DNA from: Flavobacterium buctense
GTDB lineage: Bacteria > Bacteroidota > Bacteroidia > Flavobacteriales > Flavobacteriaceae
Assembly: GCF_014486695.1 (NCBI RefSeq)
Contig: NZ_JACTAB010000001.1
Coordinates: 840,173 to 904,172 of the forward strand
Direction of reading: 5' to 3'
DNA: 64,000 bases
Below are positions 54,488 through 62,560 of this stretch, one piece after another (within the stretch, counting starts at the first letter, position 1; each line of letters opens with the position of its first letter). The notes beneath the pieces are model-generated. The model saw only the letters and a list, made by a program, of their open reading frames with translations. It was not told where the DNA came from and did not search any database. The position numbers were made by a program, and so were the translations under genes.

Positions 54488-56149
54488 ATGAACAAGTTTA
54501 AAATATTCAGCTTAGCGTTAGTAGCAACAACCGTTGCGAAAGCACAGGATTTAGAGCCAGCGAAGAAAGCTATTGATGCTGAACAATTTGAGAAAGCAAA
54601 ATCGTTGTTGAAATCCGTTATACAAACCAAACCTTCTAATGGGAAAGCTGCTTTTCTTTTAGGAAACATTTACCTAAAACAAAATATTGCCGACTCGGCC
54701 GCTATCTACTTTCAAAAAGGATTAAGTGCCAGTGATGGTGCTAAATTCAACAATATTGGATTGGGTCAAATGGACTTAGATGCTAATGATAAAACCGCAG
54801 CGCAAGCTAAGTTTGCTTTGGTTACCAAAGATTTGAAAAAGAAAGATACCGAAGAGTATGTTTATATCGCACGTGCTTACATGAACGCAGATAAACCTGA
54901 TTATACTAGTGCGATTGCTGTTTTGACTAAAGCTGCTGCTGCCAATCCAACGGATGCTCAAGTACAATTAGCTTTAGGTGACGCATACTACGGTGATAAA
55001 AAGCAAAACGAAGCCTATGTAGCTTATAGAAATGCCTACCAAGCTGATGGTTCTTTAATCAGAGCTAAAATGCAGTTAGGTGTGCTATTAAAAGGTGCTA
55101 AAGCCTACACCGAAGCAGTAAAAGCTTATAATGAAGTTATCGGAATCAATTCAAATTATGGTCCGGTTTACAGAGAGTTAGCTGAAACCCATTATTTATG
55201 GGGAAACAATGTGCCGTCATCTTACACGGAAAATATTCAAAAAGCTTTAGGTTTTTATGAAAAATACATGAGTTTAACGGATTATTCTATCACTTCCCGT
55301 ATGCGTCATGCCGACTTCTTGATCTTAGCGAAAGATTACAAAGCTTTGGAAGTTGAAGCCAACAAGATGAAAGAATTAGATGGTGTAAATCCTAGAATTT
55401 TGAGATATTTAGGTTATTCCGCATACGAAAATGGTAATCCGGATGCAGCTTTGGATGCTTTACAAAAATTCATTTCTAATCCATCGAGTAAAATAATTCC
55501 ACGTGACTATTTGTACATTGGGCAAGCTAAAATAAAGAAAGGTACTTCCGCAGATGGAAAAACAGTTGATCCTACTTTATTGGCCTCAGCTGTAGTAGAC
55601 ATTAAAAAAGCAGTAGAAATGGAGCCTTTAGCGGCTAATGAGTTAAACGAATTGGGTAAAAAATTATACGATCAAAAAGCTTTCACAGCCGCCGCGGCAG
55701 TTTTTGAAGTAGCAGTAACCAATCCAACTTCTAAAAACTATTTGTTAGATAACTTCTATTTGGGTAACTCATTATACTATGACAACACCAGAAAAGATGT
55801 AGTGAAACCGGATCCGATTGCTTTACAAAAAGCAGATGTGGCTTTTGGAAATGTAATTACGGCATCACCAACAACTCAAGATGCATACATCTTCAGAGCA
55901 AGAACCAATACCTTGTTAGAGAACGACGAAATGATGGCTACTTATTACCAACAATACATTGATGTAGTAACCGCCAAAGGTGAAGCCGAAGTGACTAAAA
56001 ATAAAACAAAATTCATAGAGTCTTACAATAACATAGCAGCTCATTATGCTAATTCAGATAAAGCAAAAGCCATTGAGTTTTTTAATAAAACATTAGCGCT
56101 TGATCCAGCCAATAACTACGCTCTTGAATCATTGAAATTATTGAAATAA
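54488..56149 (+). CDS. Tetratricopeptide-repeat protein, secreted
   Basis: 553 residues with a signal peptide (MNKFKIFSLALVATTVAKAQ). It consists of repeated TPR-like helical pairs over most of the length (for example AAFLLGNIYLKQNIADSAAIYFQKGL in parts, and ALGDAYYGDKKQNEAYVAYRNA). TPR arrays act as protein-binding scaffolds in the periplasm. It ends the TonB operon and is followed by a strong terminator. A role in assisting the TonB system is inferred from linkage. Confidence 0.88.
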   Translation: MNKFKIFSLALVATTVAKAQDLEPAKKAIDAEQFEKAKSLLKSVIQTKPSNGKAAFLLGNIYLKQNIADSAAIYFQKGLSASDGAKFNNIGLGQMDLDANDKTAAQAKFALVTKDLKKKDTEEYVYIARAYMNADKPDYTSAIAVLTKAAAANPTDAQVQLALGDAYYGDKKQNEAYVAYRNAYQADGSLIRAKMQLGVLLKGAKAYTEAVKAYNEVIGINSNYGPVYRELAETHYLWGNNVPSSYTENIQKALGFYEKYMSLTDYSITSRMRHADFLILAKDYKALEVEANKMKELDGVNPRILRYLGYSAYENGNPDAALDALQKFISNPSSKIIPRDYLYIGQAKIKKGTSADGKTVDPTLLASAVVDIKKAVEMEPLAANELNELGKKLYDQKAFTAAAAVFEVAVTNPTSKNYLLDNFYLGNSLYYDNTRKDVVKPDPIALQKADVAFGNVITASPTTQDAYIFRARTNTLLENDEMMATYYQQYIDVVTAKGEAEVTKNKTKFIESYNNIAAHYANSDKAKAIEFFNKTLALDPANNYALESLKLLK

Positions 56150-56171
56150 TAACAATACTATTATAATTTAT

Positions 56172-56203
56172 AAAACCGTTCTGAAATTCAGAGCGGTTTT
56201 TTT
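56172..56203 (+). terminator. Terminator of the TonB operon
   Basis: A 13-bp stem AAAACCGTTCTGA / TCAGAGCGGTTTT (one wobble) with an AAT loop and a T run. Confidence 0.9.
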
Positions 56204-56217
56204 ATTAAAAGCCATTT

Positions 56218-56241
56218 TCAAATTTTCAATTTTCAAATTCA
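56218..56241 (+). repeat. 7/8-bp array before queE
   Basis: TTTTCAAA, TTTTCAA, TTTTCAAA units directly upstream of the queE -7 box. Confidence 0.6.
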
Positions 56242-56242
56242 T

Positions 56243-56250
56243 TATCTTTG
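56243..56250 (+). promoter_or_regulatory. queE -7 box
   Basis: TATCTTTG, an exact TAnnTTTG, 19 bases before the ATG. Confidence 0.6.
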
Positions 56251-56269
56251 CCCACTATATAATAAAATA

Positions 56270-56902
56270 ATGTTATCAAAAGAAACACAATTGGCCGTTG
56301 AAAAAGGGGAAATGCTGCCGCTAATGGAAGAATTCTATACCATTCAAGGCGAAGGGTATCATACCGGAACAGCAGCTTATTTTATCCGAATAGGAGGATG
56401 CGATGTAGGTTGTCATTGGTGCGATGTAAAAGAAAGCTGGAATGCCGAGTTGCATCCGCCAACCCATACCGATACAATCGTTGACAATGCTTCTAAATAT
56501 GCCGACACGGTTGTGGTGACCGGCGGAGAACCTTTAACATGGGACATGACGTTATTGACTCAGAAGTTAAAAGATAAAAATCTTAAAGTACATATTGAGA
56601 CTTCAGGTGCTTATCCGGTTTCGGGAATTTGGGATTGGTTTTGTTTGTCACCTAAAAAAAATAAATTACCGGTAGCCGACGCTTATGCCATTGCCAGTGA
56701 GTTGAAAGTGATTGTGTACAACAAGCATGATTTCACATTTGCGGAAGAGCAGGCCGCTAAAGTTAATCCGAATGCGATTTTGTTTCTGCAACCTGAATGG
56801 AGCAAAAAAGAAGAAATGACACCGCTAATTGTTGATTACGTAATGAACAATCCTAAATGGAGAGTTTCATTGCAAACCCATAAATACTTAAATATACCTT
56901 AA
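56270..56902 (+). CDS. queE: 7-carboxy-7-deazaguanine synthase QueE
   Basis: 210 residues, a radical SAM enzyme. The cluster motif is C-x3-C-x2-C at Cys44, Cys48 and Cys51 (GGCDVGCHWCD), followed by the VVVTGGEPLTWD loop (about 84-95). It contracts carboxytetrahydropterin to CDG, an early step of queuosine synthesis; queA is at 37053. The TonB-C-like gene starts 8 bases after the stop. Confidence 0.95.
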   Translation: MLSKETQLAVEKGEMLPLMEEFYTIQGEGYHTGTAAYFIRIGGCDVGCHWCDVKESWNAELHPPTHTDTIVDNASKYADTVVVTGGEPLTWDMTLLTQKLKDKNLKVHIETSGAYPVSGIWDWFCLSPKKNKLPVADAYAIASELKVIVYNKHDFTFAEEQAAKVNPNAILFLQPEWSKKEEMTPLIVDYVMNNPKWRVSLQTHKYLNIP

Positions 56903-56910
56903 ATCTGCAG

Positions 56911-57291
56911 ATGAAGTTAGCTAAATTATTATGGTTTGTTCTTTTGCCAATGTTGGGTTTCTCCCAAATCGGTGGTGAAGATGAAGTGTATCTTGGTGGA
57001 GACAGAATTGAAGCCAAATTCAATGGCGGAGGAATAGAAGAATTTACCAAATTTATCAATAAAGAATTTGATTATTCAAAAGTAACCCAAGCCGGTAAGA
57101 TGGTTGGTTCTTTTACAGTAGATGTTGACGGAAGTATAAAAAACATTAAGATTATCGAATTTTTTGATATAGAATCAGCCACTGAATTCATCAGAGTATT
57201 GAAAAAATGTCCCAAATGGGAACCTGCTAAACGAGGCGGAAAACCAATAAGCATAGAGATAAAATATCCAATAGTATTTAGAAAAAAATAG
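56911..57291 (+). CDS. Secreted TonB C-terminal-like domain protein
   Basis: 126 residues. A cleavable signal peptide (MKLAKLLWFVLLPMLGFSQ) is followed directly by one TonB-C-like fold: GGIEEFTKFINKEFDYSK, GSFTVDVDGSIKNIKIIEFF and CPKWEPAKRGGKPISIEI align with the end of the tonB product at 52536. There is no membrane helix or proline linker, so it would be a soluble periplasmic relative of TonB. Function unknown; 8 bases after queE. Confidence 0.82.
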   Translation: MKLAKLLWFVLLPMLGFSQIGGEDEVYLGGDRIEAKFNGGGIEEFTKFINKEFDYSKVTQAGKMVGSFTVDVDGSIKNIKIIEFFDIESATEFIRVLKKCPKWEPAKRGGKPISIEIKYPIVFRKK

Positions 57292-57325
57292 TATTTTTAT
57301 AAACTAAAAATAAATTTAACAAAAC

Positions 57326-57730
57326 ATGAAAAAATTAGTATTCGCAGTCGTTTTTGCATTAGTGTCTCAATTGGGTTTTGCTCAAGATAAAGCATCAAAA
57401 GAAGATGTTGCAGCAGTGATTGAAAAAAGTGGCGCTTCAGGTCAAATGAATTCGGCTAAAAAGCAAGTGTTAAGCATGATTCCTCAAGATAAACAAGCCG
57501 CATTTGTGGTAGAGTTTGACCTTTTGTTGAAAAAAGTAAATGATGCCACGGTTGAAATTTACATGCAAGAGTATTCTAAAGAGGATATTAAAGCGATGTT
57601 GGCTTTTTATAACAGTCCAGTTGGAAAAAAAATGGCTGAAAAAGCAGAGAGCATTGCCACTAAATCTCAAGAGTCAATGGCCGGTTTACAAGGAGAAATT
57701 CAAGCTTTATTGATGAAATACATGCAGTAA
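57326..57730 (+). CDS. DUF2059 secreted protein
   Basis: 134 residues with a signal peptide (KKLVFAVVFALVSQLGFAQ). The helical domain with the motif EIYMQEYSKEDIKAMLAFYNSPVGKKM (in parts, about 77-105) is the hallmark of DUF2059, whose members are small periplasmic proteins of unknown role. Its own terminator follows. Confidence 0.88.
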   Translation: MKKLVFAVVFALVSQLGFAQDKASKEDVAAVIEKSGASGQMNSAKKQVLSMIPQDKQAAFVVEFDLLLKKVNDATVEIYMQEYSKEDIKAMLAFYNSPVGKKMAEKAESIATKSQESMAGLQGEIQALLMKYMQ

Positions 57731-57752
57731 TTTGTCAGCATAAAATAAAGTT

Positions 57753-57783
57753 AAAATCCCAAACACTGTTTGGGATTTTTTAT
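57753..57783 (+). terminator. Terminator after the DUF2059 gene
   Basis: A 12-bp stem AAAATCCCAAAC / GTTTGGGATTTT with an ACT loop, then TTTATTTTT. Confidence 0.9.
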
Positions 57784-57825
57784 TTTTACTTAAAATATCT
57801 TCTTTATCAAAAACAAATCTCTTTC

Positions 57826-58983
57826 ATGAAATCACAATTCTTACTCGATCCATCCATCACTTTCTTAAATCACGGTTCTTTTGGCGCTTGTCCGAAACCG
57901 ATTTTTGAAGAATTCCAACGTTTTCAATTAGAGCTAGAAAACGAACCGGTAGTCTTTATTCAAAAGAAATTGCCGCAATATTTAAAGCAAGCCAAATTGC
58001 CATTAGCGAGATTTATAGGTTGTGACTCAGAAGATTTCTTTTTTGTACCCAATCCGACTGTGGCGATTAATACCGTGATGAGAAGTTTAAAACTCAATCC
58101 GGGAGACGAGATTTTATCGACCAATCATGAATATGGTGCCATGGACAGAACTTGGAATTTTTATTGCAAAAAATCAGGAGCCAAGTATGTTCGTCAAAAC
58201 ATTAGTTTGCCGATAGTTTCCAAAGCCCAAATCATTGAGGAGTTTTGGAAAGGCTATACTACCAATACTAAAGTGATTTTTTTAAACCAAATGTCGAGCT
58301 CAACGGCTTTGATTTTTCCGGTTAAGGAGATTTGCGATAAAGCTCAAGAATTAGGATTAATCACAATAATTGATGGCGCGCATGTTCCCGGTCATATCGA
58401 TTTAAATATAACCGATTTGAATCCCGATTTCTATACCGGAACGCTGCACAAATGGATGTTGGCACCCAAAGGCAGTTCGTTTCTCTATGTCAAAAAAGAA
58501 TTCCAAGCCGAGATTGATCCTTTGGTGGTAAGTTGGGGTTATGAAAGTTTGGCGCCAAGCGAAAGTCAGTTTCTCGATTACCACGAATATCAGGGAACCA
58601 ATGACCATTCTGCTTTTTTGTGTACGCCCAAAGTCATAGCATTTTTGGAACAAAATAATTGGAAGGAAAAATCAAAAGCTTGTAAGCAAATCGTTTTTGC
58701 CAATTACCAACGCTTTTGTGATTTGCTCAAAACACAACCATTGGCACCGATTACGGAAGAATTTTTAGGCCAAATGGCAAGTGTTCCGGTGAAGACATCC
58801 AACCCGGCAGAGTTGAAAGACTTGTTGTATGACAAATATAAAATTCAAATTCCGGTGATGCCTTTGAATGGAGCAATTTATTTGAGGTATTCGATTAATG
58901 CTTATAATTCGCAGGAAGACTTGGATATTTTATACAAAGCACTGGAAGATATTATTCAAACCACAGATTTGATAGAAGCATAA
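57826..58983 (+). CDS. Class V aminotransferase (isopenicillin N epimerase-like)
   Basis: 385 residues of the SufS-like PLP fold. FLNHGSFGACP near residue 14, VPNPTVAINTVM (about 75-86), DGAHVPGHIDL (about 185-195) and the PLP lysine in GTLHKWMLAPKGSS (about residue 210) are typical. The substrate is unknown; related enzymes act on amino-acid side chains or epimerise amino acids. Monocistronic, followed by repeat copy E. Confidence 0.88.
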   Translation: MKSQFLLDPSITFLNHGSFGACPKPIFEEFQRFQLELENEPVVFIQKKLPQYLKQAKLPLARFIGCDSEDFFFVPNPTVAINTVMRSLKLNPGDEILSTNHEYGAMDRTWNFYCKKSGAKYVRQNISLPIVSKAQIIEEFWKGYTTNTKVIFLNQMSSSTALIFPVKEICDKAQELGLITIIDGAHVPGHIDLNITDLNPDFYTGTLHKWMLAPKGSSFLYVKKEFQAEIDPLVVSWGYESLAPSESQFLDYHEYQGTNDHSAFLCTPKVIAFLEQNNWKEKSKACKQIVFANYQRFCDLLKTQPLAPITEEFLGQMASVPVKTSNPAELKDLLYDKYKIQIPVMPLNGAIYLRYSINAYNSQEDLDILYKALEDIIQTTDLIEA

Positions 58984-58988
58984 AGTCC

Positions 58989-59048
58989 TAGCCCGGATTG
59001 CAATGGAAATCCTCGAAGAGATTGGAATGGAAAGCCGGATTAAGCTCC
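58989..59048 (-). repeat. Dispersed stem-loop repeat, copy E (short)
   Basis: On the minus strand: GGAGCTTAATCCGGCTTTCC, a small stem AATCT/GGATT, and the end GCAATCCGGGCTA. The first conserved block is shortened, so it may be a truncated member. Confidence 0.65.
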
Positions 59049-59054
59049 TAAAAA

Positions 59055-59585
59055 TCAAACCCAGTTTTCCCTTTTTTTCAATTCAGTGATGTGTGCCAAA
59101 TGGTGGTTACAATGCCATTCGTAGAGACAAATCATTTCGCGGAGCTGGAATTCCTTATTGTGTTCGGGGTGAATGTAAGCGGCTTCCAAATCGGTTTCCG
59201 ATAAGCTTTTCATCACAAATGCCAGGCGATAATGTAAACCTTCCAGGAATTGTAGCGTAGGTTCAATCGGCATGGTTTTGTTGTCGATGCCTTCGCCCCA
59301 AAGATTTTCGTAGTAGAATTTGATGGTTGGATTGTTTTCGGTCAGCGTCCATTTTAACCGAATAAAACAATTCATATGACTATCGGCGCAATGGTGAATT
59401 ACTTGACGAACGGTCCAGCCTTCCGGACGATAAGGAGTGTTCAATTGTTCTTGCGTTAAATGAGCTACTTCGGCTTTTAATTTTTGCGGAAAAGTTTCAA
59501 TGGTTTGTATGGCTTTCGCAAAAAGTTCAGCCGTGTATGCTTTTGGGGCTTCAAAAGTTCCGATAGGATAGCGTAAATCTTTCAT
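59055..59585 (-). CDS. DinB/YfiT-type putative metal-dependent hydrolase
   Basis: 176 residues, four-helix DinB fold. Metal His residues appear in VRQVIHHCADSHMN (about 60-73) and in EWHCNHHLAHI (about 156-166). The start LRYPIGTFEAPKAYT matches the YfiT group (bacillithiol-transferase superfamily). The thiol or substrate used here is unknown. Two bases separate it from the methyltransferase gene upstream, so the pair is one unit. Confidence 0.9.
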   Translation of the reverse strand: MKDLRYPIGTFEAPKAYTAELFAKAIQTIETFPQKLKAEVAHLTQEQLNTPYRPEGWTVRQVIHHCADSHMNCFIRLKWTLTENNPTIKFYYENLWGEGIDNKTMPIEPTLQFLEGLHYRLAFVMKSLSETDLEAAYIHPEHNKEFQLREMICLYEWHCNHHLAHITELKKRENWV

Positions 59586-59587
59586 AA

Positions 59588-60289
59588 TTATAAAGTGAGT
59601 TGGGCCAAATAGTCATAATGTTGGCCTTCGAGTACCAATTCGCATTCCAAACCATTGGCGTGAGCAGCATTTTGCAAAGTGTTATAGTCGAGATAAAGCC
59701 ACGGGAAAGTGTCTTCGGTTTTTCCTTTATAAGAAACGGTAAATGTCAGTTCACCATAATAACCATCGGCCGGAACCAAAAAACTGCCGTCTTCATCTTC
59801 GTCAAACATATAAATAATGTCTGAGCTGTCAATCAAAATCTGTCCGTTTGGATTCAAAAGTGATTTTAGTTTTTGCAAATAATTCGAAGTCTCAGCAAGT
59901 GTTCCAAAGATTCCTGTGCCGTTCATTAATAAAATAATCGTGTCGAATTTTTCATTCTTAATATCCAATACATTCTGAACTCGGGCGTTTTTTACACCTC
60001 GAAGTTGGCAAGCTTTAATGGCGTTAGGAGAAATATCAATTGCGGTAACCTCAAATCCTTTTTCTTGTAAATGCAAACTATGGCTTCCGGCGCCGCAACC
60101 AACGTCGAGGATTTTGCCTTTGGCGAGTTGGAGCGCTTTCTTTTCCAATTTTGGCATGTCATTATAGGAACGAAAAAGATACTCGACGCTCATCTCATCG
60201 GCTTCGGAGATATTGGTTTCGGTGACTAAGTCTTCGGGTGAATTATTAGTTTGAAAATCGAGTATGGCTTGACCGAAAAGATCTTTCAT
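59588..60289 (-). CDS. Class I SAM-dependent methyltransferase
   Basis: 233 residues. Motif I ILDVGCGAGSHSLHL (about 61-75), post-I VTAIDISPNAIKAC (about 83-96) and the FDTIILLMNGTGIFG block (about 113-127) form the SAM site. Substrate unknown. Co-transcribed with the DinB-type gene. Confidence 0.9.
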   Translation of the reverse strand: MKDLFGQAILDFQTNNSPEDLVTETNISEADEMSVEYLFRSYNDMPKLEKKALQLAKGKILDVGCGAGSHSLHLQEKGFEVTAIDISPNAIKACQLRGVKNARVQNVLDIKNEKFDTIILLMNGTGIFGTLAETSNYLQKLKSLLNPNGQILIDSSDIIYMFDEDEDGSFLVPADGYYGELTFTVSYKGKTEDTFPWLYLDYNTLQNAAHANGLECELVLEGQHYDYLAQLTL

Positions 60290-60311
60290 TTTTTTGAGTT
60301 TCTAAGACACT

Positions 60312-60332
60312 GAGTTGCTGAGTGACTGAGTT
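60312..60332 (+). repeat. 8-bp tandem array before the YkgJ-like gene
   Basis: CTGAGTTG, CTGAGTGA, CTGAG. Confidence 0.65.
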
Positions 60333-60381
60333 TTTATATGTTTTTAAGTATGGATTGCTCAAAGATGTTTAATTTTGTACT

Positions 60382-60882
60382 ATGAGTTTGAAACCTTCCT
60401 TAAACGAAATCCAAAAGTTAGCCAAAGATAAGCATATCGAAAACAAAAAGTATTTCGACAAGCTGAAAAAGAAGACGCCTAAGAATTTGGATTATGTGAT
60501 GCAGGATTTACATGACGCCGAGTTTAAGCGAACGGATTGCTTGACTTGTGCTAATTGTTGTAAAACGACCGGACCATTATTTACTTCGGCCGATATCGAA
60601 CGCATTGCCAAGCATTTGAAACAAAAGCCACAGCAGTTCATCGACCAGTATTTGCGCATAGATGAAGACAAAGATTATGTGTTGCAAAGTGTGCCTTGTA
60701 CCTTTTTGGACAATGAGAATTATTGTATGATTTATGAGGTTCGGCCCAAAGCTTGTCGCGAGTTTCCGCATACGGATAGAAAGAAATTCCAACAAATTTC
60801 CGATTTGACTTTGAAGAATGTAGCGATTTGCCCGGCAGCTTATAATATAGTAGAAGAAATGAAAAAACGTTTACCTTTATAA
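60382..60882 (+). CDS. YkgJ family cysteine cluster protein
   Basis: 166 residues. The metal-binding Cys set is visible: DCLTCANCCK (about 53-62), VPCTFLDNENYCMIYEVRPKACREFP (in parts, about 112-136) and a last Cys in VAICPAA. This is the UPF0153/YkgJ pattern, a probable zinc or Fe-S domain of unknown role. Eight bases before the next gene. Confidence 0.92.
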   Translation: MSLKPSLNEIQKLAKDKHIENKKYFDKLKKKTPKNLDYVMQDLHDAEFKRTDCLTCANCCKTTGPLFTSADIERIAKHLKQKPQQFIDQYLRIDEDKDYVLQSVPCTFLDNENYCMIYEVRPKACREFPHTDRKKFQQISDLTLKNVAICPAAYNIVEEMKKRLPL

Positions 60883-60889
60883 TATTGAC

Positions 60890-61279
60890 ATGAAAGTTTA
60901 CAGATCAAAAATCGATTGGTGGTTGATTATCATCATTTTTGTTGTCTTTTGTTATCCAATAATCGACGGGATTTTAACTAAGGAATACCTATTGTCTTTG
61001 GTGTTTGCCGGAATATTGTTTTTAGTATTTCTGATGTTTAAATCCATTAAGTATAAAATTGATGGCGACAAACTGAAAATTTGGACCACCAAAATAGATA
61101 TTCATGCGATCAAAAAAATATACAGTACCCATAACCCGCTCAGTTCCCCGGCTTTGTCGTTGGATAGAATTGCTGTGGTTTACAATAAGTATGATGAAGT
61201 GCTAATTTCTCCCAAAGAAAGAGAAGATTTTATCGCCGAACTTTTAAAAATTAATCCGAATATCGAAGTCAAGCTTTAG
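60890..61279 (+). CDS. Bacterial PH-like domain membrane protein
   Basis: 129 residues. Two membrane helices (about 10-26 and 33-50) precede a small beta domain starting KYKIDGDKLKIWTTKIDI, the bacterial PH-like (SdpI/YdbT-like) pattern. The C-terminal RDFIAELLK-like end (SPKEREDFIAELLKINP) is usual for this group. Its stop overlaps the convergent NamZ-like gene by four bases. Function unknown. Confidence 0.8.
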   Translation: MKVYRSKIDWWLIIIIFVVFCYPIIDGILTKEYLLSLVFAGILFLVFLMFKSIKYKIDGDKLKIWTTKIDIHAIKKIYSTHNPLSSPALSLDRIAVVYNKYDEVLISPKEREDFIAELLKINPNIEVKL

Positions 61280-62556
61280 TTGTAAATCAGGTATTTTTTA
61301 CGCATCGCTTTAAACTCAGCCAAGCCTTTCTCCCAAGATTTTCTAATCTCAGTTTCCGAAGTTCCGGCTTCAATTTGCTTTTGTAGTGTTTTGGTTCCGG
61401 CCAATTTGGTAAAGAAATCATTGAAGAATTTCGTTTTGTCTGAAGTTGTATTGTAGGCTTTAATAAGCCATTTTAATTCCAAGCGAGTCACTTTTTGAAT
61501 TTGGGTTAAATCTTCTCCGTAGCACAATTGGTCTTTGTGCATCGGTTCTTTGGCACCAAAATTCGGAATCGGGGTAAAGCTGAAATCACTTTTAGGCAAA
61601 AAAGGCGAACCGTAAATTTGAAACTGTTTTTCAGTTCCTCGTCCCGAACTCACATTAGTTCCTTCAAACAAACACAAACTCGCATACAAATTAATGGATT
61701 GGTCGTTGGGTAAGTTTGGTGAAGGTTTTACGGGTAAACTATAGGGCATTTCTCTTTTGTAATTCAAACACGGTATCACAGTCAGGTTACATTGCGCTCC
61801 GTTTTTCAACCATTTTTCACCGTTAATCATTTGGGCATATTCGCCAATGGTCATGCCGTGAAGCAATGGGATTTGGTGCATACCCACAAAACTGGTAAAT
61901 TCTTTTTCTAAAATCGGTCCGTCCACAATAGCACCATTTGGATTAGGTCGGTCTAAAACAATCAACGGAATGTTGTTTTCTGCACAAGCTTCCATTATAT
62001 AATGTAGCGACGAAATATAAGTATAGAATCTTGCACCCACATCTTGCAAGTCAAAAACCAACACATCAATACCGGCTAATTGCTCCGGTTTTGGTTTTTT
62101 GTTGTTGCCATAAAGAGAAATGATAGGCAAACTGGTTTTAGTGTCTTTGCCGTCTTTAATCAATTCGCCTGCGTCAGCAGTGCCACGAAAACCATGTTCT
62201 GGCGCGTAGATTTTCTGAACTTTGATTGTTGCTTGTAAAAGAAAATCCACTATTGATATTTTCTCATATGTATTTCTCAGTACGATTTTCCCGTTTGATA
62301 AAGTATCGTATTCATGAGTTAATATTCCGGTTTGATTGGTTACAATCCCTACTTTTTTATTTTTCAATAAAGGCAAATATATTGCCCAGTTGTCAGCACC
62401 TGTTCCGATTTCAGCTTTCTGCGTTCTGCTGTCTGCGTTCTGCTTTTCAACTTCTGCCTTATCCCTTTTCCCTTTTCCCTTTTCTGAAGCACCACACGAA
62501 AGCATTAGCAAAACCGAGAATAAAACTGTATTTTTGAACACCAAATTTGAAATCAT
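61276..62556 (-). CDS. DUF1343 lipoprotein, NamZ-like exo-beta-N-acetylmuramidase
   Basis: 426 residues from the ATG at 62556, which begins the lipoprotein signal MISNLVFKNTVLFSVLLMLSC (lipid Cys about residue 21); a longer frame exists upstream but is antisense to the permease gene. After a low-complexity linker, GIVTNQTGI, YAPEHGFRG and VFDLQDVGARFYTY are the DUF1343 signatures. Proteins of this family (NamZ) remove terminal MurNAc from peptidoglycan fragments. The linker (KGKGKRDKAEVEKQ region) is encoded by 7- and 14-bp tandem repeats. Its start lies 4 bases from the divergent permease start. Confidence 0.88.
   Translation of the reverse strand: MISNLVFKNTVLFSVLLMLSCGASEKGKGKRDKAEVEKQNADSRTQKAEIGTGADNWAIYLPLLKNKKVGIVTNQTGILTHEYDTLSNGKIVLRNTYEKISIVDFLLQATIKVQKIYAPEHGFRGTADAGELIKDGKDTKTSLPIISLYGNNKKPKPEQLAGIDVLVFDLQDVGARFYTYISSLHYIMEACAENNIPLIVLDRPNPNGAIVDGPILEKEFTSFVGMHQIPLLHGMTIGEYAQMINGEKWLKNGAQCNLTVIPCLNYKREMPYSLPVKPSPNLPNDQSINLYASLCLFEGTNVSSGRGTEKQFQIYGSPFLPKSDFSFTPIPNFGAKEPMHKDQLCYGEDLTQIQKVTRLELKWLIKAYNTTSDKTKFFNDFFTKLAGTKTLQKQIEAGTSETEIRKSWEKGLAEFKAMRKKYLIYN
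62418..62483 (-). repeat. 14-bp and 7-bp tandem repeats inside the NamZ-like gene
   Basis: On the plus strand TCTGCGTTCTGCTG / TCTGCGTTCTGCTT (62418-62445) and three CCCTTTT heptamers (62463-62483). They encode the linker after the lipid Cys. Confidence 0.8.
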
Positions 62557-62560
62557 ACCA

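Noticed and set aside
62336..62560. 75-residue N-terminal extension of the permease
   Set aside because: Antisense to the NamZ-like gene and its repeats; the family N-terminus begins at KLEYF.
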